Under the pieces are notes generated by a model. The model ran no database searches and had not been told where the DNA came from. It saw nothing but the letters and a program-made list of their open reading frames with translations. This document shows positions 20,430-31,604 of a stretch of DNA of 64,000 bases, in pieces. Every line of letters begins with the position of its first letter. Within the stretch, counting starts at the first letter, position 1. The stretch spans positions 5,332,001-5,396,000 of the forward strand of contig JAHEWK010000001.1 in assembly GCA_020740775.1 (NCBI GenBank), written 5' to 3'. The position numbers and the translations under genes were made by a program. The DNA comes from Ilyonectria destructans (lineage: Eukaryota; Ascomycota; Sordariomycetes; Hypocreales; Nectriaceae).

Positions 20430-23400
20430 GGCATCGACCGACGTGAATGCGAATCTCTCTGGAGTTGGCGACTGAGAGCAAGAGGTCGCAACTTCAAGCA
20501 GGTATGTATTCATTCTCTTCATCACTTACAGGCCGCTTCTAACTAACGTACATCTACAATACAACGCCTACCGTCTAGCAATGATCATACGGTCATCTGT
20601 GCCCTAAGAAGCGTCGAGAAATGCGAGACCATGTCCGATAAGTTGAGAAATGCAGATCTCAGGTAAGTCCAAGCCGAAACCCGTCACACAAAGCCCCAAA
20701 ACAACACACTCCAAAGACGTGCCATTTTGTCTTTGGTGAAATTCCGATGGGTTCCCACGGGATGTGAGGCACGCGCAGGCACAGCGCGTGGATGTCCTCG
20801 CCCTAGCTGCTGTTGTTTCCTGAAAGGGTTGCAGCTAGGATTCTCATATCATCTATCCCCTTTCACATCTACAATCTCAATTATTTCTTCTGTTTCTGCG
20901 TTACCGTTTTATTTGGAGACTACTACCGCTCCGATACTCCAAAATCGAGTCCCTTCATACTCTTGTTCGACACACACCGCAAGGCAATCTACCCATGCGC
21001 TCACTCGTCCCAGAGGACGCCTCGCAGTTGGCGCGCAGCCGTCAAGGCAACCAGCCAACTCACTCCCACCTGAAAGTAAATTTCTTGTAATTTGTGTGAC
21101 GACTGTTGACAACTGGGACACAAATTTGGACTTTCCGAAAACTCACGAAATTTGTATGCCTCTTTATTATTTTTTCCCTTTCTCAACCTTCATACTAATT
21201 TCATTTCAGACCTCACTATCGCACAATACCTCGTCAACGCTTCTACTCCATAGGGTTTTAAACACTTACTCCCCTGCTGTCAATATTGACACCTTTCGCA
21301 TCTGCCAAAAGGTTACAGATACCCTGTAAGACAGCCTGGACACCGCCCAAACAACTCTCGCCTCCTCCGCGTGATCACCTACCCGGACATGGCTGTCATC
21401 CCATATGCGAAAATTTGGCGTGAAAGTCAAACAGCACGACATCAACGACCTCACGCACAAGACAGTTGTGGCAGATTTCGCCAAACCAGCCCATTCAGTC
21501 CCTGCTGTCAGCAGTTACATCACTCAGGATCAGCGCACAGTTTCATTGATCCGCCTGTGCTTCGACTTTCAACACATCCTCACAGATATCTTTCGCAACC
21601 TGCTGAATAGCATGGCCGGAATTGATACTTGGCGGATTGTGGAAAGCAATTGGTGCGCGCAAGTAAATCCTGTATGGTTGCTCATCATCAGGGAGAAGAC
21701 CTTGGACCTCTGTCGTGGACACTGCCTGCCAAGTGCACCAGCGATCAATGATTTCCCGAAAGAGACGAAAGAAGGACACCTGGGTTCTCGTCACAGCAGT
21801 CTGCACGGCTCGCGATGTCTGCCATGGTGTTGACGAAGAGCACCATGCATGGACTGGGTGGATCCAGGATTGGATGCAGGCAAACGATATCCAAATGCGA
21901 AAGCCAAAGCTAATATCTTGTTGTCACGAGAGCACCGATCAGTCTCTCTTCTTTTTGACGCCAAAGAGGAATTCGAGTGCCGGAGAGACAAAGATACGCG
22001 CATGTGTACGACTGTCATGAATGCCAAGGTTTTCGCCGACAAGTTCGCCCTCATTGATGAGAACGCTGGATACATATGGCATCTTTGATGGACGGAGCAG
22101 CATATACTCGTTAGTATGTTTTCCTTTCCTCTCTCTGGTGTCCAGGACATTTGTCTAACCGAAGGCTCAGTAATAATGTTTCTGGGCATTCTACACGATG
22201 AACGACCAATTTCTCGCAATTACGTACTCGATCTTCGCCAGTATGACCGCACCGCAAGAGATTTGGAGTCTGCATTTCGGGCCGCAACTAAACGAGCCAA
22301 GAACCCCCATCACGAGCTTGAGACCCAGATTTTGAATCTAGAAGGAGAAAAGGACCTCCCTCGATGATTGGATTGCGAAGGTTCCCTCTTGTATTCACAC
22401 TATCTGGGAGGGCATTTAACACGGAGATGCGGACAGTTACCTTTTTGCCTTTGGAACGTCTCCAGATGATGCTGCTCGAGTCGCATTCCCAGATGATAAA
22501 CGGCCGGCATTCACCAATCGTCGGCGATATGCAAGTCATGTTCCAAAATGTTCAAACATGGCGGAAACAAGAATCTCAAGGGTCCCTTGTGGTACGAGGA
22601 GCCAGACAGCTCTGCCAAGCTTAATGCGCCGCCATTATAGCCATGACCAACATTGATGTTAGTTCACCTGTTACTAGCTGGTGGGAGCATGTCCTGGACT
22701 TCTCTGAGTGGACCAAAATCTCTGCAGGGAATCTACTCCGGGCACTCCCATAACTTGCAGCTCGATTGCAGCAAGGGCGATATGTTCGTGAGCAGATGAA
22801 GTCGACCAAATCTCTTCAAAGCTCCAAGGCTGGTTACCTTCTTAACCCTGGAGGGCCAGGCGCTGAGAAGTCCACACTGGCAACGAAAATTTTTGATGGT
22901 GTCATGTCGGCTTCAGTCAATTGCGGATGGATGGAAGCCAGTCAAGCTTTTGTCGAAACCACCCCTGAAGCTGCGCAAGACAACTGCGAAGATGAGGATC
23001 CCGAAATATCTGTGGCTAGATTCAGCGAAATGGAAAGCTTACTCGCAGCCATGAATTCAGTTGAGCAAGAAGAGTAAGTGGGCCCATTTCATGCCGTTTG
23101 TCAGTACCAGAGGGAGTGGCTCGCTGAGCTAAACGCGATCTAACGAAAGAGGCAGATCACCCCAGGTATCACCAGCAAGAGTCTCATTACGCCGAAGCAT
23201 CACGAAACAACCGCTGCGCTTACAACAACGCTCTAAGATTCTGCCCGCATGCTGTCAAGCCGTTTTTAGACTTCCCAGACCTCGGCCCCATGCCCAACGA
23301 TGAGGTGAACCGCAACCCCTACCCCTTCAGCTACGGCAGCTCCTCTTCCAGCAAACGCGACAAGTTTCGCAAGGCTGCTTGCCAAACATGGAACTCTCCC

Positions 23401-23850
23401 TGGTGATGATGGAGGCCGGGCTCAGACGTTGGTGATGCGTCAGACGATGTCCCGCGCTGCAGTTGAGGCAGGTCTGACTACAACTATGCGAGAACGGGTG
23501 GAGATGAGCTTTTTGAAGGCAGAGACGACCTTGCTGGTTACAACCGAGGAGAGAAAGGTGACAGAACCTACTGAGGAGGAAGGTGATTATTGAGGAGGAG
23601 GATGCTGTGGAGGAGGGGGATACTGTGGGGGAGGAGGATGATTCAGGTGATACTAAGCCTGCTGGGGGTGCTGATGAAGGTGACGCCTGGGGTGATCAGA
23701 CTCCTGCTGGTGAGGGATTGGGAAGGGTGATGCACGCCGTCGACGTTTGGAAACCATGGAGTAGCGCCGCATGGAAGAGGAAACGGAAAACCATGACAAC
23801 CGGGATGTGCTCGTCAAAGTAATCAGCTTGATAATGCCCGAAATCCCTTC
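20430..23850 (+). pseudogene. decayed coding region with broken P-loop, unidentified
   Basis: Several plus-strand pieces look coding, but the frame keeps changing and stops intervene. Near 20,490-20,665 a piece ending KCETMSDKLRNADLR is flanked by plausible splice signals (donor CAGGTATG at about 20,500, acceptor TCTAG at about 20,579, donor CAGGTAAGT at about 20,662), with a TGA just upstream. At 22,010-22,090 is FADKFALIDENAGYIWHL and at 22,220-22,350 YVLDLRQYDRTARDLESAF. At 22,850-22,890 is GGPGAEKSTL, a Walker A motif in which the Gly before Lys is replaced by Glu. At 23,225-23,390 is FLDFPDLGPMPNDEVNRNPY. The Walker-like piece resembles the helicase relic at 14.4-16.2 kb, so both may derive from SF1 or STAND-type genes. 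No product can be assigned. Confidence 0.35.
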
Positions 23851-24274
23851 CAATCGCTTCATACTAGACATCCTTAATTCTAAACCATGAGCCTAAACAA
23901 AATATGGTAATATTTAGTCCTCATCCTCAATACTAAATGCTGGGCCTAATTAATAAGAAGCTAAACCTGACTTTAGTTCTATCGTTAATGTGTAAAATCG
24001 TTTCTAATCCTCCGTATCTGGAATAGTACCCTTGACGCTGCATAATCTCTGACTTCCCTATCGGCCGAGGTCCGACATGGCGGCTTCGGGTTTAATGGTT
24101 GAGTCTCGTTGGCTTGAGCTTCGGGGTGGAGGTGGGAGACGGCGTGCACGGTCCACATTCTCGGTACGTCATCGGTCATTGTGGAAGTTTTTGAAATCAA
24201 CCATCCAAAGTCATATCCTCGTCCGCGACAACACGACCAGGCAACATTGCTCAAAGCCACTCGCGGCCGCCGTC

Positions 24275-25444
24275 ATGCGAAATCTCCCGAAGCGCGCCCT
24301 AGCTCACGAGCTGTCGCCGGGCCTCATCTGCCGCAGCTGCCGGCTACAGCGTCGTCAATTCGCGACATCCCCCGCTCCGCCCTCCCCCGCCGCGACCGGC
24401 CTCACGTCCCTGTCGTCACGGCGGCTCATATCCGTTGCTGGTCCCGACGCCGCAAAGTTTCTGCAAGGCATCGTGACGGCAAATGTCACTACCAACGACG
24501 GGCAGCCGAGGAATGATGGGTTCTATACGGCGTTCTTGACCGCGACCGGCAGAGTGCTCTTCGATGTGTTCGTGTATCCCAATCACGGCGCCTCGGGAGC
24601 GTCAGCCGACGAGCCCGGGTTCTTGATCGAGGTGGATGCGGGCCAGGCGCAGACGTTGGCAAAGCATATCAAGCGATATAAGTTGAGGGCGAAGCTGGCT
24701 GTCAAGCTGTTGGGCGAGGACGAAGCAAGCGTTTGGCACGCCTGGGACGACTCATCCAAGACCAATTGGGACTCGATTGTGGCATCTACCAAGTTTTCTC
24801 TCCAGGACTCCCGAGCGCCCGGCTTGGGATATCGATTTGCGCGGCTGGATCAAAAGGCACCCGAGATTGACATCGAGCGAAGCACCGAGGATGCGTACAC
24901 AATTCGACGATATTTACAGGGAGTCCCGGAGGGCCAGGAAGAGATGCCGAGGGAACATTCCCTGCCACAGGAGAGCAACATGGACGTCATGAACGGGATC
25001 GACTGGCGAAAGGGCTGTTACGTCGGTCAGGAACTCACGATCCGCACCAGGCACCGTGGAGTCGTCCGCAAGCGCGTCCTGCCATGTGTAGTCTACGAGA
25101 AGGACCACGCAGCCCCCACAACCCTTGCATACCACGCAGAGAGCCCTTCGCTCGAGAGTGTGACCGCAGACATGATTCCACAGGCCACGAGTATTGGTCG
25201 GTTTGAAAAGCGTGGCCGCAGTGCGGGCAAGTGGCTCAACGGCGTGGGCAACATCGGTCTGGGTCTCTGCCGCCTGGAAATTATGACTGACGTTGTTCTC
25301 CATGGGGAGACAGCCGCCGCAACTTTCAAGCCCGAGGATGAATTCGTTTTGGAATGGGGAGAAGATGGAAGCAAGACGGGCGTCAAGGTCAAGGCATTTG
25401 TGCCCGAGTGGTTGAGACAAGGCTTAGAGACAGAGAAGCATTGA
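24275..25444 (+). CDS. iba57: Iba57, mitochondrial Fe-S cluster assembly factor
   Basis: 389 residues in one exon. The protein is the GcvT-like folate-binding paralogue Iba57/Caf17, which works in the mitochondrial matrix with Isa1 and Isa2 to build [4Fe-4S] clusters. The signature KGCYVGQE is at about residues 245-252, in the context WRKGCYVGQELTIRTRHRG. The region LISVAGPDAAKFLQGIVTAN near residue 50 is the usual start of the fold. The chosen ATG at 24,275 gives an N-terminus rich in Arg, Ser and Ala and poor in acidic residues (KRALAHELSP... CRSCRLQRRQFA), a good mitochondrial presequence. The frame stays open 66 codons further upstream to an ATG at 24,077, but that extension looks non-coding and would mask the presequence. 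It is the first gene of the conserved block that fills the right part of the window. Confidence 0.93.
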   Translation: MRNLPKRALAHELSPGLICRSCRLQRRQFATSPAPPSPAATGLTSLSSRRLISVAGPDAAKFLQGIVTANVTTNDGQPRNDGFYTAFLTATGRVLFDVFVYPNHGASGASADEPGFLIEVDAGQAQTLAKHIKRYKLRAKLAVKLLGEDEASVWHAWDDSSKTNWDSIVASTKFSLQDSRAPGLGYRFARLDQKAPEIDIERSTEDAYTIRRYLQGVPEGQEEMPREHSLPQESNMDVMNGIDWRKGCYVGQELTIRTRHRGVVRKRVLPCVVYEKDHAAPTTLAYHAESPSLESVTADMIPQATSIGRFEKRGRSAGKWLNGVGNIGLGLCRLEIMTDVVLHGETAAATFKPEDEFVLEWGEDGSKTGVKVKAFVPEWLRQGLETEKH

Positions 25445-26958
25445 TCAATGGAAAGAGGAAGAGGAGAGACGGGACGCTGTACGATTGTGTATTACATACC
25501 TTTGCCTTAGTAGGAAGAAGATACCCCAACTCTCATCATTCGGACTGGCTTGTCTCGACATGCTGAACCAAGCAAGATGTGCGGGATGCGGCTCTTGATT
25601 TTTCTTGAATTGTGGCCCTGTGACCCATCGTCCGTCCCAGCTTACCCACGAACTGGAAACATAGAATATCAAGTTGAATTCACCTCATCGAATTTGATCC
25701 TCTTACAAACTCGGCGTGGCCGCTGCGGGAGGTCACTGAGATAGGCTTGTGGCCCATTCGGCGAAACACAAAACCACCCTGCCCGATGATATGCGACAGG
25801 GCTGAAAGGGCGGAGCAAAAGGAAACCCACATGCGACCGATTTATTTTGACCACCAGATCACCAGCTCCCTTGCAAAACCTTGGTCCCCGGACTGGACTT
25901 GGGCGAGTCGTGGCCTCGGGGGCCTCGATCAGCCGTCGACCCTTGTGCGCATCACGGCAGAGTCGTGGCGCCGCCGGCACAAGCCGCTGCGGCGATCCGA
26001 CAATTCGCCCATTCTGAGAGGCTGCTAACGGGACACAAGAAGCGAAATAGTGAGACATGGCGCAGCCCCCGGCCGTATCCGCTCCCGCTCTTTGGCCTGT
26101 CCAGCCCCGACGCGGGCCGGCAGGGCGGAGTGCAGACGGCGTGCTGCTGGCCGTCGTTGGTGCGTCGGAAGATCGTCACCTCCTTGGGTGACGCTAGCAT
26201 CGGTGTGAACGGCACGGAGGACAAGACCCATCGAGTGGCCTGTCGTTCGTCCACTGCTGATTCCACGATGTGTCGCTACCGGTGATTGCGCGGTTGGTGC
26301 CCGATGATTCGACCAGGGGGCTGCCAGCTAACTCTTGGCGCCGCGGTCATGTCCATCACTTTGACCGGTTTGGCCATGGCCGGGCATCGAGGCACAGAGA
26401 CAGAGACATGCATGTTAGCAGAGACGGGATAGACTCGACTAAAGCTAGAACCGAGTCGCGAGGAGGCCCGAGGATGACGGGATGACCTATCGCCGTCAAC
26501 CTTGGGCACGGGTCGGTATGAGTGGCTGGGCGCCGAGTCTCTGACGGGCCGTGGAGGAGCGCCTGTGATTCGCAATCTACGTGTTTGTTGCTTGCTCACC
26601 GTGCATGAGCGGGATCATCGAGAGCCCCTTGCGTCATCTTCGTGTGCGTCGTTCAAGCCTCGGGGTCTGTTGGCTTGAGGACGCTGAGCACAATATTGCA
26701 TCGATTGCATCGAGTGCTGATTGGGTTTGGCATCCTAACAAGCTGCACCGGAAATCGCCTGTTTATGAGTACTGTTGTCAGCCTGCATTTGTCAAAGGAG
26801 GATTGGCCCCTTTCCAGCCTACATAGAAGTTGGGTCCTGTCAATCGTGGTTGGTGGAGACTCTTGGCTGTGTCGCTTATTTTGTCCGCCTTGTAATTGCC
26901 TACCTAGGCACCCTGTCACTCAACAGCCTCTTTTCCGTGGTGGCCTCTTTTTTGAACA
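25445..26958. other. intergenic, no gene seen
   Basis: This holds the 3' flank of iba57 and the distal promoter of the DUF2235 gene. Short frames on both strands show no family signature. Confidence 0.5.
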
Positions 26959-26965
26959 TATATAA
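26959..26965 (+). promoter_or_regulatory. TATA box
   Basis: TATATAA lies 125 bp upstream of the ATG of the DUF2235 gene, following a T-rich stretch. It suggests a leader of about 95 nt. Confidence 0.55.
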
Positions 26966-27089
26966 CTGCTGAGGCTCCCGCACTCTTCCTCAGTTGGTCT
27001 GTGTCCATTATTCTCAAGCCTTGCCTTCCTGGGGGGTTCTTGTGAAGCACCCACCTCAACATTCGACTCTCTCTTCCACGTCGCTCGCC

Positions 27090-28905
27090 ATGGCGCCCGT
27101 CACAACCAAGCGATTGATCGCCTGCTGCGATGGGACGTGGATGGACAGCGACAATGGATACGAAGAGCCCGGCTTGCTGCGATCGGAAGGCACACTTCAA
27201 GTTCCTTCCAACGTCACTCGTATTTCCCGCTGCTTCAAGCGGAGGTGTAGTGACGGCAAGCTTCAAATCATCTCTTATGAGTCTGGTGTCGGGACTGGTA
27301 GCAACACTCTCGACAGCATCACCGGAGGTGCATTTGGTCTGGGCCTTTCCGAGGTATGTATTTATTCTGATGATCTGAGAGACTCAGCGGACTAACAGCG
27401 CCTCATAAGCGAATGCGAGAGACTTACTCTTACCTGTGTGCTAACTACATGGATGGCGATGAGATCATCCTGGTTGGCTACTCTCGCGGTGCCTTCACTG
27501 TTCGTTCAGTGGCCGGCATGGTGGGAGCTCTGGGTCTCTTAACTCGAGAGGGTGTTGAGCACTTCTACCCAATCTTCAAGGATATGCAGCACTGGATGGA
27601 TGACCACTACAAGGATCCATTCCCCAATGTGCCCTTCCCGAACAAGCCCAAGGGCCCAAATGCTGCCAAGGAGTACAGGGCTCGCCTTGAGAGTCTGGGT
27701 TACACACGCGTCAAACAAGACGGTGGGGACGGTGAACTGATCAAGATCAAGGCCGTCTGTGTTTGGGACACAGTGGGCAGTCTGGGTGTCCCTCGTGTTG
27801 CGTGGCTGGACAAGTTGGGAATCCGCGCTGACAATGAAGAATAAGTCCTCCCACTCTGTGTTTGATCCCGTTCCATACTGACTTGAGAGCACATATAAGT
27901 GGTACGACACGAGCTTATCGGATCGGATCGAGCATGCTTTCCATGCCCTTGCCTTAGATGAGACTCGTCCACCCTTCAGCCCAGCCGTCTGGGAGAGGCT
28001 TCCCGGCAACAAGCTGACGACGGATCTGAGACAAGTCTGGTTCCCCGGAAACCATGCAAACTGTGGTGGTGGCTGGGAGGACCAGGGAATAGCCAACTGC
28101 ACTCTCGCTTGTAAGTTTGATCATTCATTATCCTTGGGGAAACTGCTCCACACCCGTCGTATTGACAGGATTGCGGTGCCGCTCAAGGCTGTGATGTTGC
28201 ATGGCTAATTCAGGCCCAGGGATGATGGATCAGATGGCATCTGTGGGCATAGAGTTTGATGCGCCGTCCTTGGATAGAGTCTTCCAGCAGAATAAGGCGT
28301 ACTATGAGACCACCTCTGCAGCCTTGAATGGGAAGAAGAAGAAGGGATTGGACTGGGCTGTGAACCCCATTTACGAGGGCAACTTGCCAATTCGGCCCTG
28401 GGGTCTTGGTGCGATCAACAAAGCCAGCAGCCTCTTGTACAAGCTCTCTGGCCAGACAATCAGAAGCCCGGGACTATACAAGCCCACTGATCCGAAGACG
28501 AAGATTGATGCCGACCGGTTCCTCATGGATACTAACGAGCGGATTCACAGCTCAGTGCGGATTCGTCTTGCCTGCAAGGGGCTCGGGCTCAACGACAAGG
28601 CCGTTTGGGACTGCCCCGCCTTGTTGAAGAGCTGGAAGGTGAAGCGCACTCAGGAGGACTATGAAGATCCCGTACCATTCCACCCTGACTGGGATCCTGA
28701 GATGGAGAAGGACGCCTTTGGTCACCCCAGTGACTGGAAAAATGGTCGATGGATCTGGGAGTACTGTGGCGAAGAAATGAATGCTCCCACCGACAAGAAG
28801 CAGCGGATTCTGGTTGAAGAACCACTTGGCCCGTACGAGAGATATCTGCTGAAGTTGTCGGCCGGAGCGCCGAATGTCTATCATTTTGCGGATACTGTGG
28901 AGTAG
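27090..28905 (+). CDS. DUF2235 alpha/beta-hydrolase-like protein
   Basis: The model is join(27090..27353, 27410..27840, 27890..28110, 28220..28905), 533 residues. It begins KRLIACCDGTWMDSD, the family hallmark, and carries the nucleophile elbow VGYSRGAF at about residue 115 and VWDTVGSLGVPR, followed by WFPGNHANCGGGW near residue 285. This is the DUF2235/T6SS Tle1-like hydrolase fold; some bacterial members are phospholipases, while fungal substrates are unknown. Intron 1 (27354-27409) has branch ACTAAC and only the AAG acceptor keeps the frame. Intron 3 (28111-28219) is GTAAGT...CAG. Intron 2 has no GT donor in reach: an in-frame TAA at 27,842-27,844 must be removed, and the only frame-keeping solution I find is AT-AG (27841-27889, ATAAGT donor, branch CTGAC). 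Either that intron is non-canonical or the donor is mutated from GTAAGT. There is no signal peptide. Confidence 0.85.
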
Positions 28906-29527
28906 GACATCTACTGACGGGGTTTGAGGATCTGGGATATATGAGAACCAAGCGGGCTATGTTCGAGGCGTTGATTTGAAAGAAACTAGGGACGGTGAAA
29001 TTGGCTAAGAAGAAACACGAGGATCGAGTAGTGTTCTGAATGAAGGAAGAAAGGACATGATATGGTAAGAATGATTACACTGCTGCCTATAGATTTTGTG
29101 TCGATAATTAAAACATAAATAACCTTGAGGCCATGAATTACTGAAGATCCATGGAGGAGGTTGCATTTAACCTTCACTAAACCTGACTTGACGTCTGAGA
29201 AGACTTAGACGTAGGTGGCAACGTCATGGTCACGTGTGGTCGCGCTTTGCGACGGCGGATTTCCAGATGCCTGGAACTTTTTGGTGGGCGGACAGGTTTC
29301 GCGATTCCACTTCGTCCTCTTGTTCGAGCAGTCTTTCGTCTCTCAGAGGAGCTCTGTTTCGCTTTTCTAGCATGCATCGCATTGTGTTCGGGTCATAGCG
29401 CGTTATTTGGCAATCCGATCCATTTTCCGGGCTGGCCATCTTCCCTTCACCACTATTTATGCAGACGAAGCTTGGTCCACGGCCTTCGCCAACTGCCTAT
29501 CGCTAATTCACCACCAACGAGACGGCC
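28906..29527. other. intergenic, promoter of the J-protein gene
   Basis: AT-rich to about 29,180, then GC-richer sequence leading into the J-domain gene. No gene seen. Confidence 0.5.
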
Positions 29528-30376
29528 ATGGACTCCAAGGCCGCAGACCTGCTGCAGTACGCGCAAGAGTACGCATCAAAAGATGTCGACCTCTACGATC
29601 TGCTGGGCATCGACGCCCTCACCGCGAAAGACGACATCCACCGCGCATGGCGAAAGCGTTCCCTGAAGTTCCACCCCGACAAGGCCGGCTCCAAGTTCGA
29701 CCCCGAGAAGTGGCAGCTGTTCGAGCGCGCCCGCGATGTCCTCTCCGACCCCGACGCGCGAGCGGCGTACGACAATGCCATCAAGGCCGTGCTGCTGCGG
29801 AAGCAGGAGCGCGAGGCCATGGACAACCAGCGCAAGCACTTTGTCGACGACCTAGAGGCTCGCGAGAACGCCTGGAAGCGCCAGAGAGAAGAGAAGGAAC
29901 AGAACGATAAGGATGCGATCGAGAAAGAGAGGACGCGATTGCACGAGGAACAACGGATGCGCGAGGAGGAGGAGAAGCGACAGGTCGATGCCGCGCAGGA
30001 GCTGGAGGACCTTGCCGAAGCGAAACGGCGCCTCAAGGAAAAGAAAGAGAAAAAGAAGCAGGACGAAGCAAGGGAGAAGTTCCTGAAAAAGTCTAGGAAG
30101 GCTGCCACCGCCGGCGACGGCAAATCACAACCTCAAGCGCCCCGAAATGGCGTCATTGTGGTCCCTGGAGACTACGTCTTCGACTCGGGGACGGAGAGGA
30201 GAAAGTATTGGGAATTGGTCTGCGACAAGCTAAGAGCTGTGCAGGCCGTGAGAAATCTAAGCAAGCGAGAATCCACATACGAGGAGCAGGAGGAAGCACA
30301 AAATGGCCTCCAGGAGGCGAAGCTGAGGATACATCAAGCCGAAGTGAAATTTGCCGAGGAGAAATCAGCGGCCTAA
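29528..30376 (+). CDS. J-domain protein, DNAJC17/Cwf23-like
   Basis: 282 residues in one exon. An N-terminal J domain occupies about residues 20-85 (DLYDLLGID; the HPD motif at 49-51 needed to stimulate Hsp70 ATPase; DPDARAAYD at the end of helix IV). A very long charged coiled coil follows (about 90-200, RKHFVDDLEARENAW, then EKKEKKKQDEAREKF), then a short C-terminal region (GVIVVPGDYVFDSGTERRKY). This order matches human DNAJC17 and fission yeast Cwf23, spliceosome-associated J proteins; those often carry a C-terminal RRM, which I cannot see convincingly here. There is no signal peptide, membrane span or zinc-binding CXXCXGXG, so it is not an Ydj1-type chaperone. The likely role is Hsp70 co-chaperone of splicing complexes (inference). 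Its stop lies 94 bp from the convergent decarboxylase gene. Confidence 0.8.
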   Translation: MDSKAADLLQYAQEYASKDVDLYDLLGIDALTAKDDIHRAWRKRSLKFHPDKAGSKFDPEKWQLFERARDVLSDPDARAAYDNAIKAVLLRKQEREAMDNQRKHFVDDLEARENAWKRQREEKEQNDKDAIEKERTRLHEEQRMREEEEKRQVDAAQELEDLAEAKRRLKEKKEKKKQDEAREKFLKKSRKAATAGDGKSQPQAPRNGVIVVPGDYVFDSGTERRKYWELVCDKLRAVQAVRNLSKRESTYEEQEEAQNGLQEAKLRIHQAEVKFAEEKSAA

Positions 30377-30470
30377 AAGGCTAACGCGAATAACGAACGA
30401 CATGTGACAGGTAGTCTTAATATACCACAATGGCTTGCTTATTTCTGTTGCTAATATTGAGTATATAGTC

Positions 30471-31604
30471 TCATGCATCCTCGTTAAGACGCAAGATATC
30501 GATGGCATTCCCTCCCATGATGGCCTTGGCCTCAGCCGAGCCCTCGCCCACGGCCTTGGAGACTGCTGCAGCATTCATGCTAACGCTTTCCCACTCCCCC
30601 TGCTCATCAGTAGTGAGAGGAGGGAAGAATGGGTGGTCAGTGCCAAACATGAGCCGGTCTGCACCGCTGGCATCAATAGCGGCCCTGAGTCCAACCTCCG
30701 AGTAGACAACCGCATCGAGGTACACCTGCTCTTTCAATACATCCCACACCGTCCGACGACCTTTACCAACCTTGCCCTCGCTCACAAGCTGCCCGTCATG
30801 CATGATACAGCTCTCTATTCGGCCAGCGAGGAACGGTAGCGTTCCGCCGCTGTGAGCGAGGATCATGCGCAGCTCACGCACCTTGTCAAACACGCCCGAG
30901 AGGTACATTCTCGTCACCGCAATGGTGGTTTCCATGGTGAAGCCCAGAGCCAAGGGAAGGACATGGCCGTACTCGGCGCTAGCCCTTGGGCCCCAGACCT
31001 CGATGGGGAGGCCATAATGAGGATGGAGGAAAATGGTCAGCTGGGCAGCGGCGACGGCCTCGAATATGGGAACGAGATTGGGATCATCAAGTCCTTTTCC
31101 GAGCCCAGATGTGCCCAAGATGACTCCTCGGCAGTATTTGAGGCCCTTGAGGTGCTCTATTGAGGAGAGCACAGTGTCAAGCGACGCCGTTAGGGGGAGT
31201 GTGCCGAAAAAGTAGAGCCGTCCAGGATGCTGACCACACATGCTCGAGAACTCATTGTTGACAGACTCGGCCATTGGGCCTGACTCAGACGGGTCCAAGA
31301 AGTCCAACCACGGATTGGCGAGAGAAATGACAGAGATGTCTATGTGGTGTGTGTCCATGAAGTGCATCTTCTGAGCGAGGGACGCATAGTGCGACGTCAA
31401 AGGACGGCCTGGTAGCTTTGCGGCAGCATCTTGGGTGGCCTCCTCAAGAGTCTTGACCTCTGCTTCTAGGAGGATGAGCCGCGGATCGGGCGTCTGAGGA
31501 AAGCTCCGAACCAGCGGGATAGTAGAGCGGGATTCGAGGATGCTGATGTACGAAGGAGGGTACATGTGCGTGTGAATGTCGACGACACGCATGGAGGACG
31601 ACAT
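30471..31604 (-). CDS. isoorotate (uracil-5-carboxylate) decarboxylase
   Basis: 377 residues, one exon, amidohydrolase-2/ACMSD superfamily. Metal ligands are visible: HTH at residues 11-13, FLHPHYG at about 192-198, the catalytic-site His in LAHSGG (about 251), and the Asp of FGTDHPFF at 323. Extended stretches such as KYCRGVILGTSGLGKGLDD, LALGFTMETTIAV and YSEVGLRAAI agree with the structurally characterised fungal isoorotate decarboxylase as I remember it, including the position of Asp323. The enzyme removes CO2 from 5-carboxyuracil to give uracil in the thymidine salvage pathway, with an active-site Zn. Paralogues in this superfamily decarboxylate 6-methylsalicylate or aminocarboxymuconate semialdehyde, so family membership alone would not fix the substrate. 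The divergent neighbour, thymine-7-hydroxylase, makes exactly this enzyme's substrate. Confidence 0.88.
   Translation of the reverse strand: MSSSMRVVDIHTHMYPPSYISILESRSTIPLVRSFPQTPDPRLILLEAEVKTLEEATQDAAAKLPGRPLTSHYASLAQKMHFMDTHHIDISVISLANPWLDFLDPSESGPMAESVNNEFSSMCGQHPGRLYFFGTLPLTASLDTVLSSIEHLKGLKYCRGVILGTSGLGKGLDDPNLVPIFEAVAAAQLTIFLHPHYGLPIEVWGPRASAEYGHVLPLALGFTMETTIAVTRMYLSGVFDKVRELRMILAHSGGTLPFLAGRIESCIMHDGQLVSEGKVGKGRRTVWDVLKEQVYLDAVVYSEVGLRAAIDASGADRLMFGTDHPFFPPLTTDEQGEWESVSMNAAAVSKAVGEGSAEAKAIMGGNAIDILRLNEDA

Noticed and set aside
24077..24274. 66-codon in-frame N-terminal extension of iba57
   Set aside because: The extension looks non-coding, and the internal ATG gives a proper mitochondrial presequence.
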